This document shows, in pieces, positions 43,679 through 52,016 of a DNA stretch of 64,000 nt (position 1 is its first letter; each line of letters opens with the position of its first letter). Source of the stretch: Pseudopedobacter sp035496935 (GTDB lineage: Bacteria > Bacteroidota > Bacteroidia > Sphingobacteriales > Sphingobacteriaceae); the NCBI GenBank assembly GCA_035496935.1, contig DATJED010000005.1:24619-88618 (forward strand), in the 5' to 3' direction. A program made the translations under genes and the position numbers. The notes beneath the pieces are model-generated. The model worked only from the letters and a program-made list of their open reading frames with translations. It was not told the origin of the DNA and searched no databases.

Positions 43679-44659
43679 ATGGATCCATCAATCAGCATTA
43701 TTTTCATCATCATTGGAAGTATAATTGCGCTCTTCTTTCTGTTTTATATTTTACCGGTAAATCTTTGGTTCACTGCTCAGTTATCCGGAGTAAAAATCAA
43801 TTTGATGAACTTGGTTTTAATGAGATTAAGAAGAGTTCCACCGTCACTAGTGGTGAACGCCATGATTACCTCTACAAAAGCAGGTTTAAACATCACTTCA
43901 AATGAAATTGAAACGCATTATTTGGCTGGTGGCCACGTTAACAACGTAATTAAATCGTTAATTTCTGCCGATAAGGCAAACATTCCGCTTGATTTTAAAT
44001 TGGCGACCGCTATTGACTTAGCCGGAAGAGATGTTTTTGAGGCGGTACAACTTTCGGTAAATCCGAGGGTGATTAACACGCCTCCGGTTGCCGCCGTAGC
44101 GAAAGATGGTATACAGCTCATCGCTAAAGCCAGAGTTACGGTAAGGGCAAACATTAACCAATTGGTGGGTGGTGCTGGCGAGGAAACTATTTTAGCCCGT
44201 GTGGGCGAGGGTATTGTGACCACTATTGGTTCTGCAATGAGCCACAAAGAAGTATTGGAAAATCCTGATAAGATTTCTAAAGTTGTGCTGAGCAAAGGAT
44301 TGGATTCCGGAACCGCTTTCGAGATATTATCCATTGATATTGCGGATATTGATATTGGCGACAATATTGGTGCTAAGTTACAAACTGACCAGGCTGAAGC
44401 CGATTTAAAAGTGGCAAATGCAAAAGCTGAAGAGCGTAGGGCAATTGCGGTTGCTTACGAGCAGGAAATGATTGCCAAGGCACAAGATGCCCGAGCAAAA
44501 GTGATTGAGGCAGAATCGCAAATTCCATTGGCTATTGCCGAATCGTTTAGAAGCGGGAATTTGGGCATTATGGATTATTACAAAATGCAGAACATCCAAG
44601 CTGATACGGATATGAGAGAATCCATCTCCAAACCGAAAGGTGGCGGAGACCAGAAATAG
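43679..44659 (+). CDS. floA: Flotillin-like protein FloA
   Basis: 326 residues. An N-terminal hydrophobic hairpin (SIIFIIIGSIIALFFLFYILPVNLWF) is followed by the FloA core: LMRLRRVPPSLVVNAMITSTKAGL, ETHYLAGGHVNNVIKSLISADKA and FEAVQLSVNPRVINTPPVAAVAKDGI. An Ala/Glu/Lys-rich coiled coil comes at about 235-290. FloA scaffolds membrane microdomains in bacteria. The NfeD partner commonly next to floA is not seen here. A strong terminator follows. Confidence 0.93.
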   Translation: MDPSISIIFIIIGSIIALFFLFYILPVNLWFTAQLSGVKINLMNLVLMRLRRVPPSLVVNAMITSTKAGLNITSNEIETHYLAGGHVNNVIKSLISADKANIPLDFKLATAIDLAGRDVFEAVQLSVNPRVINTPPVAAVAKDGIQLIAKARVTVRANINQLVGGAGEETILARVGEGIVTTIGSAMSHKEVLENPDKISKVVLSKGLDSGTAFEILSIDIADIDIGDNIGAKLQTDQAEADLKVANAKAEERRAIAVAYEQEMIAKAQDARAKVIEAESQIPLAIAESFRSGNLGIMDYYKMQNIQADTDMRESISKPKGGGDQK

Positions 44660-44711
44660 TGCTGAAAGCAGAAAAGCTAAAGGCATAAAGCCGTCTTATT
44701 TACGAGAAATG

Positions 44712-44741
44712 AACAGCGCAGTTTTATTGCGCTGTTTTTTT
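44712..44741 (+). terminator. Intrinsic terminator of floA
   Basis: ACAGCGCA and TGCGCTGT form a perfect 8-bp stem, closed by further A-T pairs, and are followed by seven T. It lies about 55 bp after the floA stop codon. Confidence 0.88.
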
Positions 44742-44820
44742 ATGGTTAAACGCTAAAGATTGGCTTCGTTTTTGAACGTTTGGAAAAGCAGATTTCTTTT
44801 GAATCTTAAAACTTATAAAA

Positions 44821-45303
44821 ATGAAAAAATCAATCTTATCTATCCTATCTCTTTGCCTCGTGGCATTAATTTTAACTTCTTGTGCTTCAAAAAATGGCGC
44901 AACAAATTACAAAGTTTCAAAATCTACAATTTCAGGTACCTGGACAGTTTCTGATGTTAGCTTAGAAGGTTTTCCTGCAGATTATCAAGTAACTAATGCT
45001 TTTGGGATGGCGCCTTATAAAGATTTTATAGGCAGTACTTGGCAGTTATACGGAGGTTATAGCGGTTATATTACCTTAGCAAACGGAACAACTCAAAACA
45101 TTTATTGGTCTTTGTTGAACGATGGCGTCACACCGGTTTTCCAGTTTAAAAAAGTTGATGCCGGCGAGAAAGCCAGAAATGTTACCGAAGGTTATCGTTT
45201 AAACGTTGATGCGGCTTCTAAAAATTCGCTTACTTTAAGCTCTCCTTTTCAGTTGCTAAACGGCAATTCTGCTAGGATTGTTTATACTTTGAATGCGCAG
45301 TAA
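44821..45303 (+). CDS. Lipocalin-like lipoprotein
   Basis: 160 residues. A lipoprotein signal (SILSLCLVALILTSCASK, Cys about residue 21) precedes a small beta-rich domain starting ISGTWTVSDVSLEGF, similar to the start of Bacteroidota lipocalin-like domains (GxW motif). Strands continue through STWQLYGGYSGYITLANG and end ARIVYTLNAQ. It is probably anchored to the outer membrane. Ligand and function unknown. Its terminator is shared with the convergent methyltransferase. Confidence 0.72.
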   Translation: MKKSILSILSLCLVALILTSCASKNGATNYKVSKSTISGTWTVSDVSLEGFPADYQVTNAFGMAPYKDFIGSTWQLYGGYSGYITLANGTTQNIYWSLLNDGVTPVFQFKKVDAGEKARNVTEGYRLNVDAASKNSLTLSSPFQLLNGNSARIVYTLNAQ

Positions 45304-45308
45304 CGTAG

Positions 45309-45341
45309 AAGTATAAAGTCGAAAGTAAAAAGTATAAAGAC
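45309..45341. repeat. Degenerate AAAGT(C)-type intergenic repeat
   Basis: Repeats of AAGTATAAAGTCGAAAGTAA and AAAGTATAAAGAC lie between the lipoprotein stop and the terminator. They are the reverse-complement counterpart of the GACTTT repeats at 1295-1330. Confidence 0.4.
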
Positions 45342-45373
45342 TTACGAGTCAGTTTTCTTCGTAAGTCTTTTTT
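45336..45373. terminator. Bidirectional intrinsic terminator
   Basis: AAAGACTTACGA (45336-45347) and TCGTAAGTCTTT (45359-45370) form a perfect 12-bp stem with an 11-nt loop and flanking A/T runs. It can end both the lipoprotein transcript and the methyltransferase transcript. Confidence 0.85.
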
Positions 45374-45388
45374 CTATAAGTTCAGGTA

Positions 45389-46096
45389 TTATTTTATTCC
45401 GCCGAAGGCGGCGAAACATAAATTTTTATGCAATACTTCCGTTTTGCGGAAACCAATTTTTTCCATGAGTTCTAGCTGGTAATTTAAAGAACGGGGTGAA
45501 TCTTCTTTCTCAATATAATCGAATACTTTTTGGCGATAATCTTTCCCTCCTACTCCTTCTAAATAATCGCCGTATTTCTCCCATATCAAACGGTTAACAA
45601 CTTCTGTATTTTGTAGCACTAAATCAGAAATCATTAAACAACCGCCAGTATTTAACAGGTCAAAAAGTTTTTGGAAAGTTTGTGACCAGTCTTCGTCGTC
45701 TCTTAAATGGTGCAGAACTGCCCCGGCAAGGATAATGTCGAAAGTTTTTCCTCCAAAATCAATAGTTCTAATATCGCCTTGTAGCGTTTTGATTACGCCG
45801 TTTGTTTGTTCGGCGACTCTTTCATTTGCTCTGGTTAACATAGGTCCACTTAAATCGACCAAAGTACAATTGAGGTTGGGAAGCTTTTGTAACATTTTAA
45901 GCGTATAATTCCCCGCACCGCACCCGATGTCCAAAACTTCTCTGGCGTTTGGAACGATACTTTTTGCAGCTTCTGTAATCAGTTCTAATGATATTTCGGC
46001 ATCAATGGTAGAAACCTGACCGGTATTGAGGTTAGAGAAACGTTCTACATCGTTGTCAAAACGTTCTTTTATTTCTTGTGTGGTGGATTTGTACAT
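45389..46096 (-). CDS. Class I SAM-dependent methyltransferase
   Basis: 235 residues. Motif I is EVLDIGCGAGNYTLKML, with an acidic residue after strand 2 (NCTLVDLSGPML) and motif IV-like DIILAGAVLHHLRDDEDW. The sequence is like small-molecule/quinone methyltransferases of the UbiE/trans-aconitate type, but the substrate cannot be told. It starts 13 bp after the PIN-domain gene and reads in the same direction, so it is probably in the toxin-antitoxin transcript. A CCGCCGAAGGCGG hairpin sits at its 3' end. Confidence 0.83.
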   Translation of the reverse strand: MYKSTTQEIKERFDNDVERFSNLNTGQVSTIDAEISLELITEAAKSIVPNAREVLDIGCGAGNYTLKMLQKLPNLNCTLVDLSGPMLTRANERVAEQTNGVIKTLQGDIRTIDFGGKTFDIILAGAVLHHLRDDEDWSQTFQKLFDLLNTGGCLMISDLVLQNTEVVNRLIWEKYGDYLEGVGGKDYRQKVFDYIEKEDSPRSLNYQLELMEKIGFRKTEVLHKNLCFAAFGGIK

Positions 46097-46109
46097 AAAC
46101 TGTTTTCTG

Positions 46110-46532
46110 TTATAACTTGAATAAACTAACCAAAGTTTGAGCGTCGATAATTTGCAGTTTGTCTGAATTGAATTTCTGAAATCCTTTATCGAAACTGACT
46201 ACATAATCCATTTTGTTCAATAAAGCTGTGAAATATTGCAAGGCATCTTCTATATCTGTAAAATTGGATTCTAAAGCTTTAACCGAACTTTCATGGTTGC
46301 CCTCTACAACTTTAATATGATCTAAAAATTTCAAAAGCGTCGTCTTTGCTACCGTAGATCCTAAATTTTTAGTCAGCCAATAGCTTATAATATGCAAAAT
46401 GGATGAACTAACAAACAGCTTAATTTTCTGTTGTTCTTCCAACATAAAAATAGACCTAACCATTTCATACTTATTTCGCTTTAAAACGAAATCCAAAATT
46501 ACATTAGCATCTAAAAAAACTTTAGTTGCCAT
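46110..46532 (-). CDS. PIN-domain toxin (VapC-like)
   Basis: 140 residues with PIN-domain acidic residues: FLDANVILDFVLKRNKYE at the N terminus, DIEDALQYFTALLNK in the middle and VVSFDKGFQKFNSDKL near the C terminus. VapC-type toxins are metal-dependent RNases, often cutting tRNA or rRNA. The gene overlaps the upstream antitoxin-like gene by 11 bp, the usual type II arrangement with the antitoxin first. Targets unknown. Confidence 0.85.
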   Translation of the reverse strand: MATKVFLDANVILDFVLKRNKYEMVRSIFMLEEQQKIKLFVSSSILHIISYWLTKNLGSTVAKTTLLKFLDHIKVVEGNHESSVKALESNFTDIEDALQYFTALLNKMDYVVSFDKGFQKFNSDKLQIIDAQTLVSLFKL

Positions 46533-46764
46533 ATTTCTCGGCTCTATCTAAATAATACTCTTTTTTGAAATCTAAGTCAGAAGAAATCTTTGGAATTTCT
46601 AGTTTATCGATATAATCAATTAAACTTTCAGAACTTCTTTTTTTCTCTAACCCTTTCAAGTAAGCTTCTACCAATTCAGACAAGCTCTCATTAATTTCCG
46701 CAGCATACTTCTTCGCTTTGGTTAAAACATTCTTTTCGATAGTCAGATTAACTCGTGTTTTCAT
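46522..46764 (-). CDS. DUF6364-type antitoxin
   Basis: 80 residues. The N-terminal TRVNLTIEKNVLTKAKKYAAEINESLSELVEAYLK has the strand-helix-helix pattern of ribbon-helix-helix DNA-binding antitoxins. The C-terminal part (IPKISSDLDFKKEYYLDRAEKYGN) would bind the PIN toxin. It precedes and overlaps the toxin gene. Direct repeats just upstream are a likely operator. Confidence 0.8.
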   Translation of the reverse strand: MKTRVNLTIEKNVLTKAKKYAAEINESLSELVEAYLKGLEKKRSSESLIDYIDKLEIPKISSDLDFKKEYYLDRAEKYGN

Positions 46765-46776
46765 AAATTAAAAATA

Positions 46777-46805
46777 CGCATAATATTTAATAATGCGCAT
46801 AATAT
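46777..46805 (-). promoter_or_regulatory. Candidate operator of the toxin-antitoxin operon
   Basis: CGCATAATAT occurs at 46777-46786 and again at 46796-46805, a 19-bp period, 13 bp upstream of the antitoxin ATG. This is a plausible autoregulatory site for a ribbon-helix-helix antitoxin. The promoter itself is not clear. Confidence 0.45.
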
Positions 46806-46813
46806 CTTTAAAC

Positions 46814-46844
46814 AAAAAAACCGACGATAAAATACCGCCGGTTT
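46814..46844 (-). terminator. Terminator of the ilv/leu operon after leuB
   Basis: On the minus strand AAACCGGCG and CGTCGGTTT form a 9-bp stem (one G-T pair) around a 9-nt loop and are followed by a run of T, 24 bp after the leuB stop codon. It marks the end of the branched-chain operon. Confidence 0.87.
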
Positions 46845-46868
46845 CTAGATCATAAAATCGTAGCGGTT

Positions 46869-47927
46869 CTAAACATTCTTAGCCAACCAATCACCAACTG
46901 CATTGGTTCCGTAAGCTTTGTTTTTTCCAGATAAATCTTCGGTAACAATACCTTCTGCTAAGGATTTGTTTACCACAGCTCTAATGGCATCAGCTTCGGC
47001 TTGTAAACCGAAAGCATCTTCAAACATCATAGCTGCAGATAAAATTGTTGCTAAAGGATTTGCAATGTCTTTTCCGGCGGCTTGCGGATAAGATCCGTGA
47101 ATTGGCTCGTACAAAGAAGTATGCAAACCTTTAGACGCAGAAGGCATTAGACCCATAGAACCCGAAATTACAGAAGCTTCATCTGTTAAAATATCTCCAA
47201 ATAAGTTTTCAGTTATCAAAACATCGTAAGAATTTGGCCATTGTACCAGACGCATCGCAACTGCATCAACAAACTCGTAACTTACGGTTACTTCTGGATA
47301 ATCTTTTTCCATTGCCTGTACAGTTTCTCTCCACAAACGAGAGCTTTCTAAAACGTTTGCCTTATCAACACAGCAAAGTTTTTTACTACGGGTCATCGCA
47401 ATTTCAAAACCCATTTTAGCTAAACGCTGAATTTCTTCACGAGTGTAAGTACAGGTATCAAAAGCGGTGTTTCCATTGTCCTTTCTTCCTCTTTCACCGA
47501 AGTAAATTCCGCCAGTTAACTCACGTAAAATAATTAAATCTGTTCCTTCAATTCTTTCTCTTTTTAAAGGAGAATTATCAATTAAAGATGGGAAAGTGAA
47601 CGTTGGACGAACGTTTGCAAACAGACCCAATTTCTGACGCATTTTTAACAATCCTTGCTCCGGACGAACTGGTGCGCTTGGATCATTATCGTATTTTGGG
47701 TGACCTATTGCTCCAAAAAGCACTGCGTCAGCAGCCAAACAAACTTCGTGAGTGGAGTCTGGGTAAGGCTCACCACAATCATCAATGGCACAAGCACCTG
47801 TTAAAGCAGATGTATAGTTGATTTCGTGGTCAAATTTTACAGCAATGGCGTCCACTACTTTTACAGCCTGATTGATTACCTCAGGTCCAATTCCGTCTCC
47901 CGCTAATAGGGCAATGTTTAGTTTCAT
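46869..47927 (-). CDS. leuB: 3-isopropylmalate dehydrogenase
   Basis: 352 residues. Motifs are IALLAGDGIGPEV, FGAIGHPKYD, LFANVRPTF, RELTGGIYFGERG and the metal/NAD segment NLFGDILTDEASVISGSMGLMPSASKG, then EPIHGSYPQAAGKDIANP. It oxidises and decarboxylates 3-isopropylmalate in leucine synthesis; the same enzyme type can act on 3-methylmalate in the citramalate route. It is the last gene of the operon, followed by a terminator. Confidence 0.96.
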   Translation of the reverse strand: MKLNIALLAGDGIGPEVINQAVKVVDAIAVKFDHEINYTSALTGACAIDDCGEPYPDSTHEVCLAADAVLFGAIGHPKYDNDPSAPVRPEQGLLKMRQKLGLFANVRPTFTFPSLIDNSPLKRERIEGTDLIILRELTGGIYFGERGRKDNGNTAFDTCTYTREEIQRLAKMGFEIAMTRSKKLCCVDKANVLESSRLWRETVQAMEKDYPEVTVSYEFVDAVAMRLVQWPNSYDVLITENLFGDILTDEASVISGSMGLMPSASKGLHTSLYEPIHGSYPQAAGKDIANPLATILSAAMMFEDAFGLQAEADAIRAVVNKSLAEGIVTEDLSGKNKAYGTNAVGDWLAKNV

Positions 47928-47933
47928 TTATTT

Positions 47934-48062
47934 TAAGTATTGAGTAGTGAGTAATTAGTATTGAGTACTTAGTATCAAAACATTACTACAATTGTTATTA
48001 TTAATTATTTTCTTTTTCCATCCAACAAGCATCTTGATACTTGCTACTAAAGACTAGCTACT
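47934..48062. repeat. GTATTGA/GTATCAA-type folded intergenic repeat
   Basis: The leuB-leuA2 gap carries AGTATTGAGTAGTGAGTAA and TTAGTATTGAGTACTTAGTA units near 47937-47985. Opposite-sense copies (CTTGATACTTGCTACTAAAG) lie near 48030-48055, so the region can fold into a hairpin. A similar block occurs at 62897-62985. Confidence 0.5.
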
Positions 48063-49600
48063 TTATTTTCCTGCCCACAAATAATATTCAGCATTTTTTC
48101 TGTTGCTTTTATAGCGCAAACTGTTTGATCAGAGTCTAAGCCTCTGGTTGTAAAGGTTTTTTTATCCGTTTTCCAAGTAATCGTTGTCTCGCAAAGTGCA
48201 TCAGAACTACTTCCAGGAGCAATACGAACGCTATAATCTATTAAAGCAGGCAATTTTCGGCCCTTAGCTTTATAAAGTTTACTCAACGCGTTCATAAAAG
48301 CATCAAACTGTCCATCGCCCTGAGCATGTTCCTCGTATAACTTATCGTTAAACTTGATAGCAATTGTAGCCGACGGTCTTAGTCCTGCAGCATGCGAAAG
48401 CAAATAAGAATGTACTTTTACCGTTTCTTGGTATGCGCTACTCGCCAAAACATCAGAAATAATGTACGGTAAATCATCCTGAGTGACGGTTTCTTTTAAA
48501 TCGCCTAACTCAATCACACGTTGTGTAACTTTCTTTAAATCAGCATCGTTCAACTTCAAACCTAGCTCTTGGAGATTCTTTTCAATGTTGGCTTTGCCCG
48601 ATGTTTTTCCTAAAGCATAGGAGCGTTTACGTCCGAACCTTTCCGGCAATAAATCGCTGAAATATAAATTTTTCTTATTATCTCCATCCGCATGAATTCC
48701 TGCCGTTTGCGTAAAAACGTTTTCACCAACAATCGGTTTATTGGCTGGAATCCTTACGCCAGAAAATGTTTCGACCAATTTACTCACTTTGTAAAGCGAT
48801 GATTCTTTTAAGCCTACTTTTACTTCGGGCAAAAAATCATTGATTACGGCTATAACACTGGCTAAAGGGGCATTTCCTGCTCTTTCACCCATTCCGTTTA
48901 CGGTCAAGTGCAAACCATCCACGTTTGATTTAATGGCTTCCATCACGTTGGCCGTACCTAAATCGTAATCGTTATGCCCGTGAAAATCAAAATGTGTTTT
49001 TGAATATCTTGTTTTCACTTTTGCAATGAATTCGCTGGTTTCCGAAGGAGTTAAGATCCCTAAAGTGTCGGGCAACATGATGCGTTCCACCGGCTGTTGC
49101 GTTAAAAAATCAAGGTATTGGAATACGTATTCCTGCGAATTGCGCATTCCGTTGCTCCAATCTTCTAAATAAACATTGGTTTTTATCCCTTTGTCAGAAG
49201 CCAGTTTGATGACCTCCGCTATTTCCACAAAATGTTGTTCTGGAGTTTTTTTAAGTTGATGCGTAAGATGATTGAGCGAACCTTTGGTTAACAAATTCTG
49301 TACTTTAACACCGGCTTGCACCATCCATTCGAGAGAAACGCCTTTATCAACAAAAGTTAAAACCTCAATTTTATTTAAATACCCGTGTTTTTTAGCCCAT
49401 TTGGCTACTGTTTTAACAGCTTCCAATTCCCCCTCAGATACCCTTGCAGAAGCAATTTCAATCCTGTCCACCTTTAATTCCTCAAGTAATAATTGAGAAA
49501 TGGTCAACTTCTCTGATACTGAAAAAGATACGCCAGAGGTTTGTTCTCCATCCCTCAAGGTAGTGTCCATGATTTCTATTTTCCTTCTTTTCATCAACAA
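48047..49600 (-). CDS. Second 2-isopropylmalate synthase / citramalate synthase paralogue
   Basis: 517 residues. The TIM-barrel HMGL-like domain has the catalytic MDTTLRDGEQTSGVSFS, HFDFHGHNDYDLGTANV (metal His) and NGMGERAGNAPLA. The C-terminal LeuA-dimer regulatory domain is about residues 370-510. It is clearly distinct from the classical leuA at 52017 (GEQTSG against GEQVPG, and the HGHND context differs). In Leptospira and others such paralogues are (R)-citramalate synthases feeding isoleucine synthesis; in other bacteria they are second isopropylmalate synthases. The sequence alone does not settle which. The shorter start MKRRKIEIMDTT is possible. Confidence 0.85.
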   Translation of the reverse strand: MLMKRRKIEIMDTTLRDGEQTSGVSFSVSEKLTISQLLLEELKVDRIEIASARVSEGELEAVKTVAKWAKKHGYLNKIEVLTFVDKGVSLEWMVQAGVKVQNLLTKGSLNHLTHQLKKTPEQHFVEIAEVIKLASDKGIKTNVYLEDWSNGMRNSQEYVFQYLDFLTQQPVERIMLPDTLGILTPSETSEFIAKVKTRYSKTHFDFHGHNDYDLGTANVMEAIKSNVDGLHLTVNGMGERAGNAPLASVIAVINDFLPEVKVGLKESSLYKVSKLVETFSGVRIPANKPIVGENVFTQTAGIHADGDNKKNLYFSDLLPERFGRKRSYALGKTSGKANIEKNLQELGLKLNDADLKKVTQRVIELGDLKETVTQDDLPYIISDVLASSAYQETVKVHSYLLSHAAGLRPSATIAIKFNDKLYEEHAQGDGQFDAFMNALSKLYKAKGRKLPALIDYSVRIAPGSSSDALCETTITWKTDKKTFTTRGLDSDQTVCAIKATEKMLNIICGQENKVASL

Positions 49601-49611
49601 GCTATTTTAGA

Positions 49612-50208
49612 TTATAAAGGAAGTTGTTGAGCAAATTCCTGTATTTCTGATTTTATATTTTGCAGATAATCGATATCATCAAAACCGTTCATCATGTTCT
49701 CTTTTTTGTAAGAGCTGATGTCGAAATTTTCTGATTCGCCAGTTGATAACAACGTAATAGTTTGTGCTTCTAAATTGATTTCCAACTCGGTTTCTGGATT
49801 TGCGTGGATTGCAGTAAATATGTTTTCCAAAAATGCAGGACTGATTTGTACTGGCAAAACACCAATGTTTAAGCAGTTTCCTCTGAAAATATCAGCGAAG
49901 AAACTAGAAACCACTGCTCTAAAGCCGTAATCGTAAACTGCCCAGGCAGCGTGTTCACGAGAAGAACCCGAGCCAAAATTTTTACCGCCAACCAAGATTT
50001 TTCCTTTGTAAGTTGGATTGTTCAACACGAAATCTGCTTTCGGAGAACCGTCTGTATTGTATCTCCAATCTCTAAATAAGTTATCGCCAAAACCAACACG
50101 CTCTGTTGCTTTTAAGAAACGAGCCGGGATAATTTGATCTGTATCTACGTTTTCTATCGGAAGTGGAACTGCCGTAGATTTTAATATTGTGAATTTATCG
50201 TATGCCAT
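49612..50208 (-). CDS. leuD: 3-isopropylmalate dehydratase small subunit
   Basis: 198 residues with PLPIENVDTDQIIPARFLK, GKNFGSGSSREHAAWAVYDYGFRAVVSSFFADIFRGN and a C-terminal IDYLQNI. This is the swivelling small subunit that pairs with LeuC to isomerise 2- to 3-isopropylmalate (or citramalate to 3-methylmalate). It lies 11 bp before the second synthase gene. Confidence 0.96.
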   Translation of the reverse strand: MAYDKFTILKSTAVPLPIENVDTDQIIPARFLKATERVGFGDNLFRDWRYNTDGSPKADFVLNNPTYKGKILVGGKNFGSGSSREHAAWAVYDYGFRAVVSSFFADIFRGNCLNIGVLPVQISPAFLENIFTAIHANPETELEINLEAQTITLLSTGESENFDISSYKKENMMNGFDDIDYLQNIKSEIQEFAQQLPL

Positions 50209-50214
50209 TTTTTT

Positions 50215-50389
50215 TAGTTTGTTAGGCTTTAATTTGTTAGGTTGTTAGGCTTTTGAAGCGCTTACAAGCTAGTTAGCTAAACCCTAAATTTATATTATTA
50301 CTTTTCGGTTTGTTAGATTGTTAGTTGGTTATGGTGTCCGACTTTGCAGTCCTAACCATCTAACAACCTGACCAACTAACCACCTACTT
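50215..50389. repeat. TTGTTAG-type intergenic repeat and inverted copies
   Basis: Between leuC and leuD, TTGTTAGG units (50219-50250 and 50309-50332) are followed by reverse-complement units (CCTAACCATCTAACAACC, 50351-50382), so the transcript could form a long imperfect hairpin. Related CTAACCATCC sequence recurs before leuC at about 51986-52014. Confidence 0.5.
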
Positions 50390-51781
50390 CATTAACTCTC
50401 TCGGATCTGTAACTTTACCAGTTACCGCCGCTGCTGCTGCAACAAGTGGACTTGCCAACAAAGTGCGTGAACCTGGACCTTGACGGCCTTCGAAGTTTCT
50501 GTTTGATGTACTTACTGCATATTTTCCGGCTGGAATTTTATCATCATTCATAGCTAAACAAGCTGAACAACCTGGCTGACGTAAAACAAAACCTGCTTCG
50601 GTAAAAATATCCAACAAACCCTCTTCTTTGATTTTTGCTTCCACAATATGCGAACCTGGAACTAACCAAGCAGTTACGTTATCCGCTTTGTGGCGTCCTT
50701 TAACTATCGATGCGAAAGCTCTAAAATCCTCTATCCTACCGTTTGTACAGCTACCGATAAACACATAATCAACTGGTTTACCAATCATGTGATCTCCCTG
50801 ATGGAAACCCATGTAATTCAAAGATTTTTCGTAAGTAGCAACACCGCCTTCAACTGCTTCGGCATTTGGAATATCCTGAGAAATACCAATTCCCATTCCC
50901 GGATTAGTGCCGTAAGTAATCATTGGCTCAATTTTGCTTCCGTCAAAAGTATATTCTTTATCAAAAACAGCATCAGCATCGGTTTTTAAAGTTTTCCAAT
51001 AAGCCATTGCTTTATCCCAAGCTTCGCCTTTTGGTGTAAACTCTCTTCCTTTAACATAGTTGAAAGTGGTTTCATCCGGAGCAATCATACCACCCCTTGC
51101 ACCCATTTCTATTGAAAGGTTACAAACGGTCATACGGCCTTCCATGGTCATTTCCTCAAAAACTTTTCCAGCATACTCTACAAAATAACCTGTAGCCCCA
51201 GAAGTTGTTAGTTGCGAAATAATAAACAAAGCAACATCCTTTGGTGTAACTCCAAACCCTAAAGAACCGGTAATATTGATTCTCATTTTCTTTGGTTTTG
51301 GTTGCATAATACATTGTGAAGCCAACACCATTTCAACCTCTGAAGTTCCGATACCGAAAGCAATAGCACCAAAAGCACCGTGGGTTGAGGTATGCGAATC
51401 GCCACAAACAATAGTTGCTCCCGGTTGTGTAATTCCGTATTCTGGACCTACAACATGAACAATTCCGTTTTTCTGGTGGCCTAAACCCCAGTGCGAAATT
51501 CCGTATTCGTTACTGTTAGCTTCCAAAGCTTTCAACTGATTTGCTGAAAGTGGATCTTCAACGGGCAAATGCTGGTTAATTGTTGGCGTGTTATGATCTG
51601 CCGTAGCAAAAGTACGTTCAGGATGTAAAACCTTAATTCCACGGCTTTTTAAGCCTAAAAATGCAACTGGACTAGTTACTTCATGGATCATGTGGCGATC
51701 TATAAAAACTACATCTGGCCCACCATCAATATGGCGCACTACGTGGCTGTCCCACACTTTGTCAAATAATGTACTGCTCAT
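50384..51781 (-). CDS. leuC: 3-isopropylmalate dehydratase large subunit
   Basis: 465 residues of the aconitase family. The [4Fe-4S] ligands are in VFIGSCTNGR and PGCSACLAMN; VCGDSHTSTHGAFGAIAFGIGTSEVE is also present. With LeuD it forms isopropylmalate isomerase. Gaps on both sides (about 235 and 175 bp) contain intergenic repeats, and leuC could have some internal promoter activity. Confidence 0.97.
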   Translation of the reverse strand: MSSTLFDKVWDSHVVRHIDGGPDVVFIDRHMIHEVTSPVAFLGLKSRGIKVLHPERTFATADHNTPTINQHLPVEDPLSANQLKALEANSNEYGISHWGLGHQKNGIVHVVGPEYGITQPGATIVCGDSHTSTHGAFGAIAFGIGTSEVEMVLASQCIMQPKPKKMRINITGSLGFGVTPKDVALFIISQLTTSGATGYFVEYAGKVFEEMTMEGRMTVCNLSIEMGARGGMIAPDETTFNYVKGREFTPKGEAWDKAMAYWKTLKTDADAVFDKEYTFDGSKIEPMITYGTNPGMGIGISQDIPNAEAVEGGVATYEKSLNYMGFHQGDHMIGKPVDYVFIGSCTNGRIEDFRAFASIVKGRHKADNVTAWLVPGSHIVEAKIKEEGLLDIFTEAGFVLRQPGCSACLAMNDDKIPAGKYAVSTSNRNFEGRQGPGSRTLLASPLVAAAAAVTGKVTDPRELMK

Positions 51782-51854
51782 TTTATTTGTTTTTTATGTT
51801 TTTTGAGGAACATTTCTGTTCGCTCTTTTATTTTTCTTTTTTAGTTCACCTTCC

Positions 51855-51884
51855 TGTCATGTTGAACGATAGTGAAAAATCTCA
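51855..51884. repeat. Half copy of the REP-like element
   Basis: TGTCATGTTGAACGATAG then TGAAAAATCTCA closely matches one arm of the palindromic element at 32515-32608, with about four differences in 30 positions. No inverted partner follows, so this is a solitary arm inside the leuA-leuC gap. Confidence 0.6.
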
Positions 51885-52016
51885 ATTTTAAGTTCTCCGT
51901 TTTACAAGGCGAACTTAGTGTTTTAATTAATGGACGTTTTAACACGCTAGCCGGTATCCGCTTCTATCGTTAACGCAATGCCTAAACACCTAACAAACTA
52001 ATCCCTAACCATCCAA

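Noticed and set aside
44760..44954. 64-residue plus-strand ORF
   Set aside because: It overlaps the start of the lipoprotein gene in another frame and has no domain-like composition; the lipoprotein has a clear signal peptide.
45395..45415. CCGCCGAAGGCGG hairpin as a terminator
   Set aside because: It lies within the last codons of the methyltransferase and has no T-run on either strand; a better bidirectional terminator is next to it.
50215..50389. Possible CRISPR-like array
   Set aside because: The TTGTTAG units are only 7-8 bp, irregular, and have no spacers of constant length; no cas genes are present.
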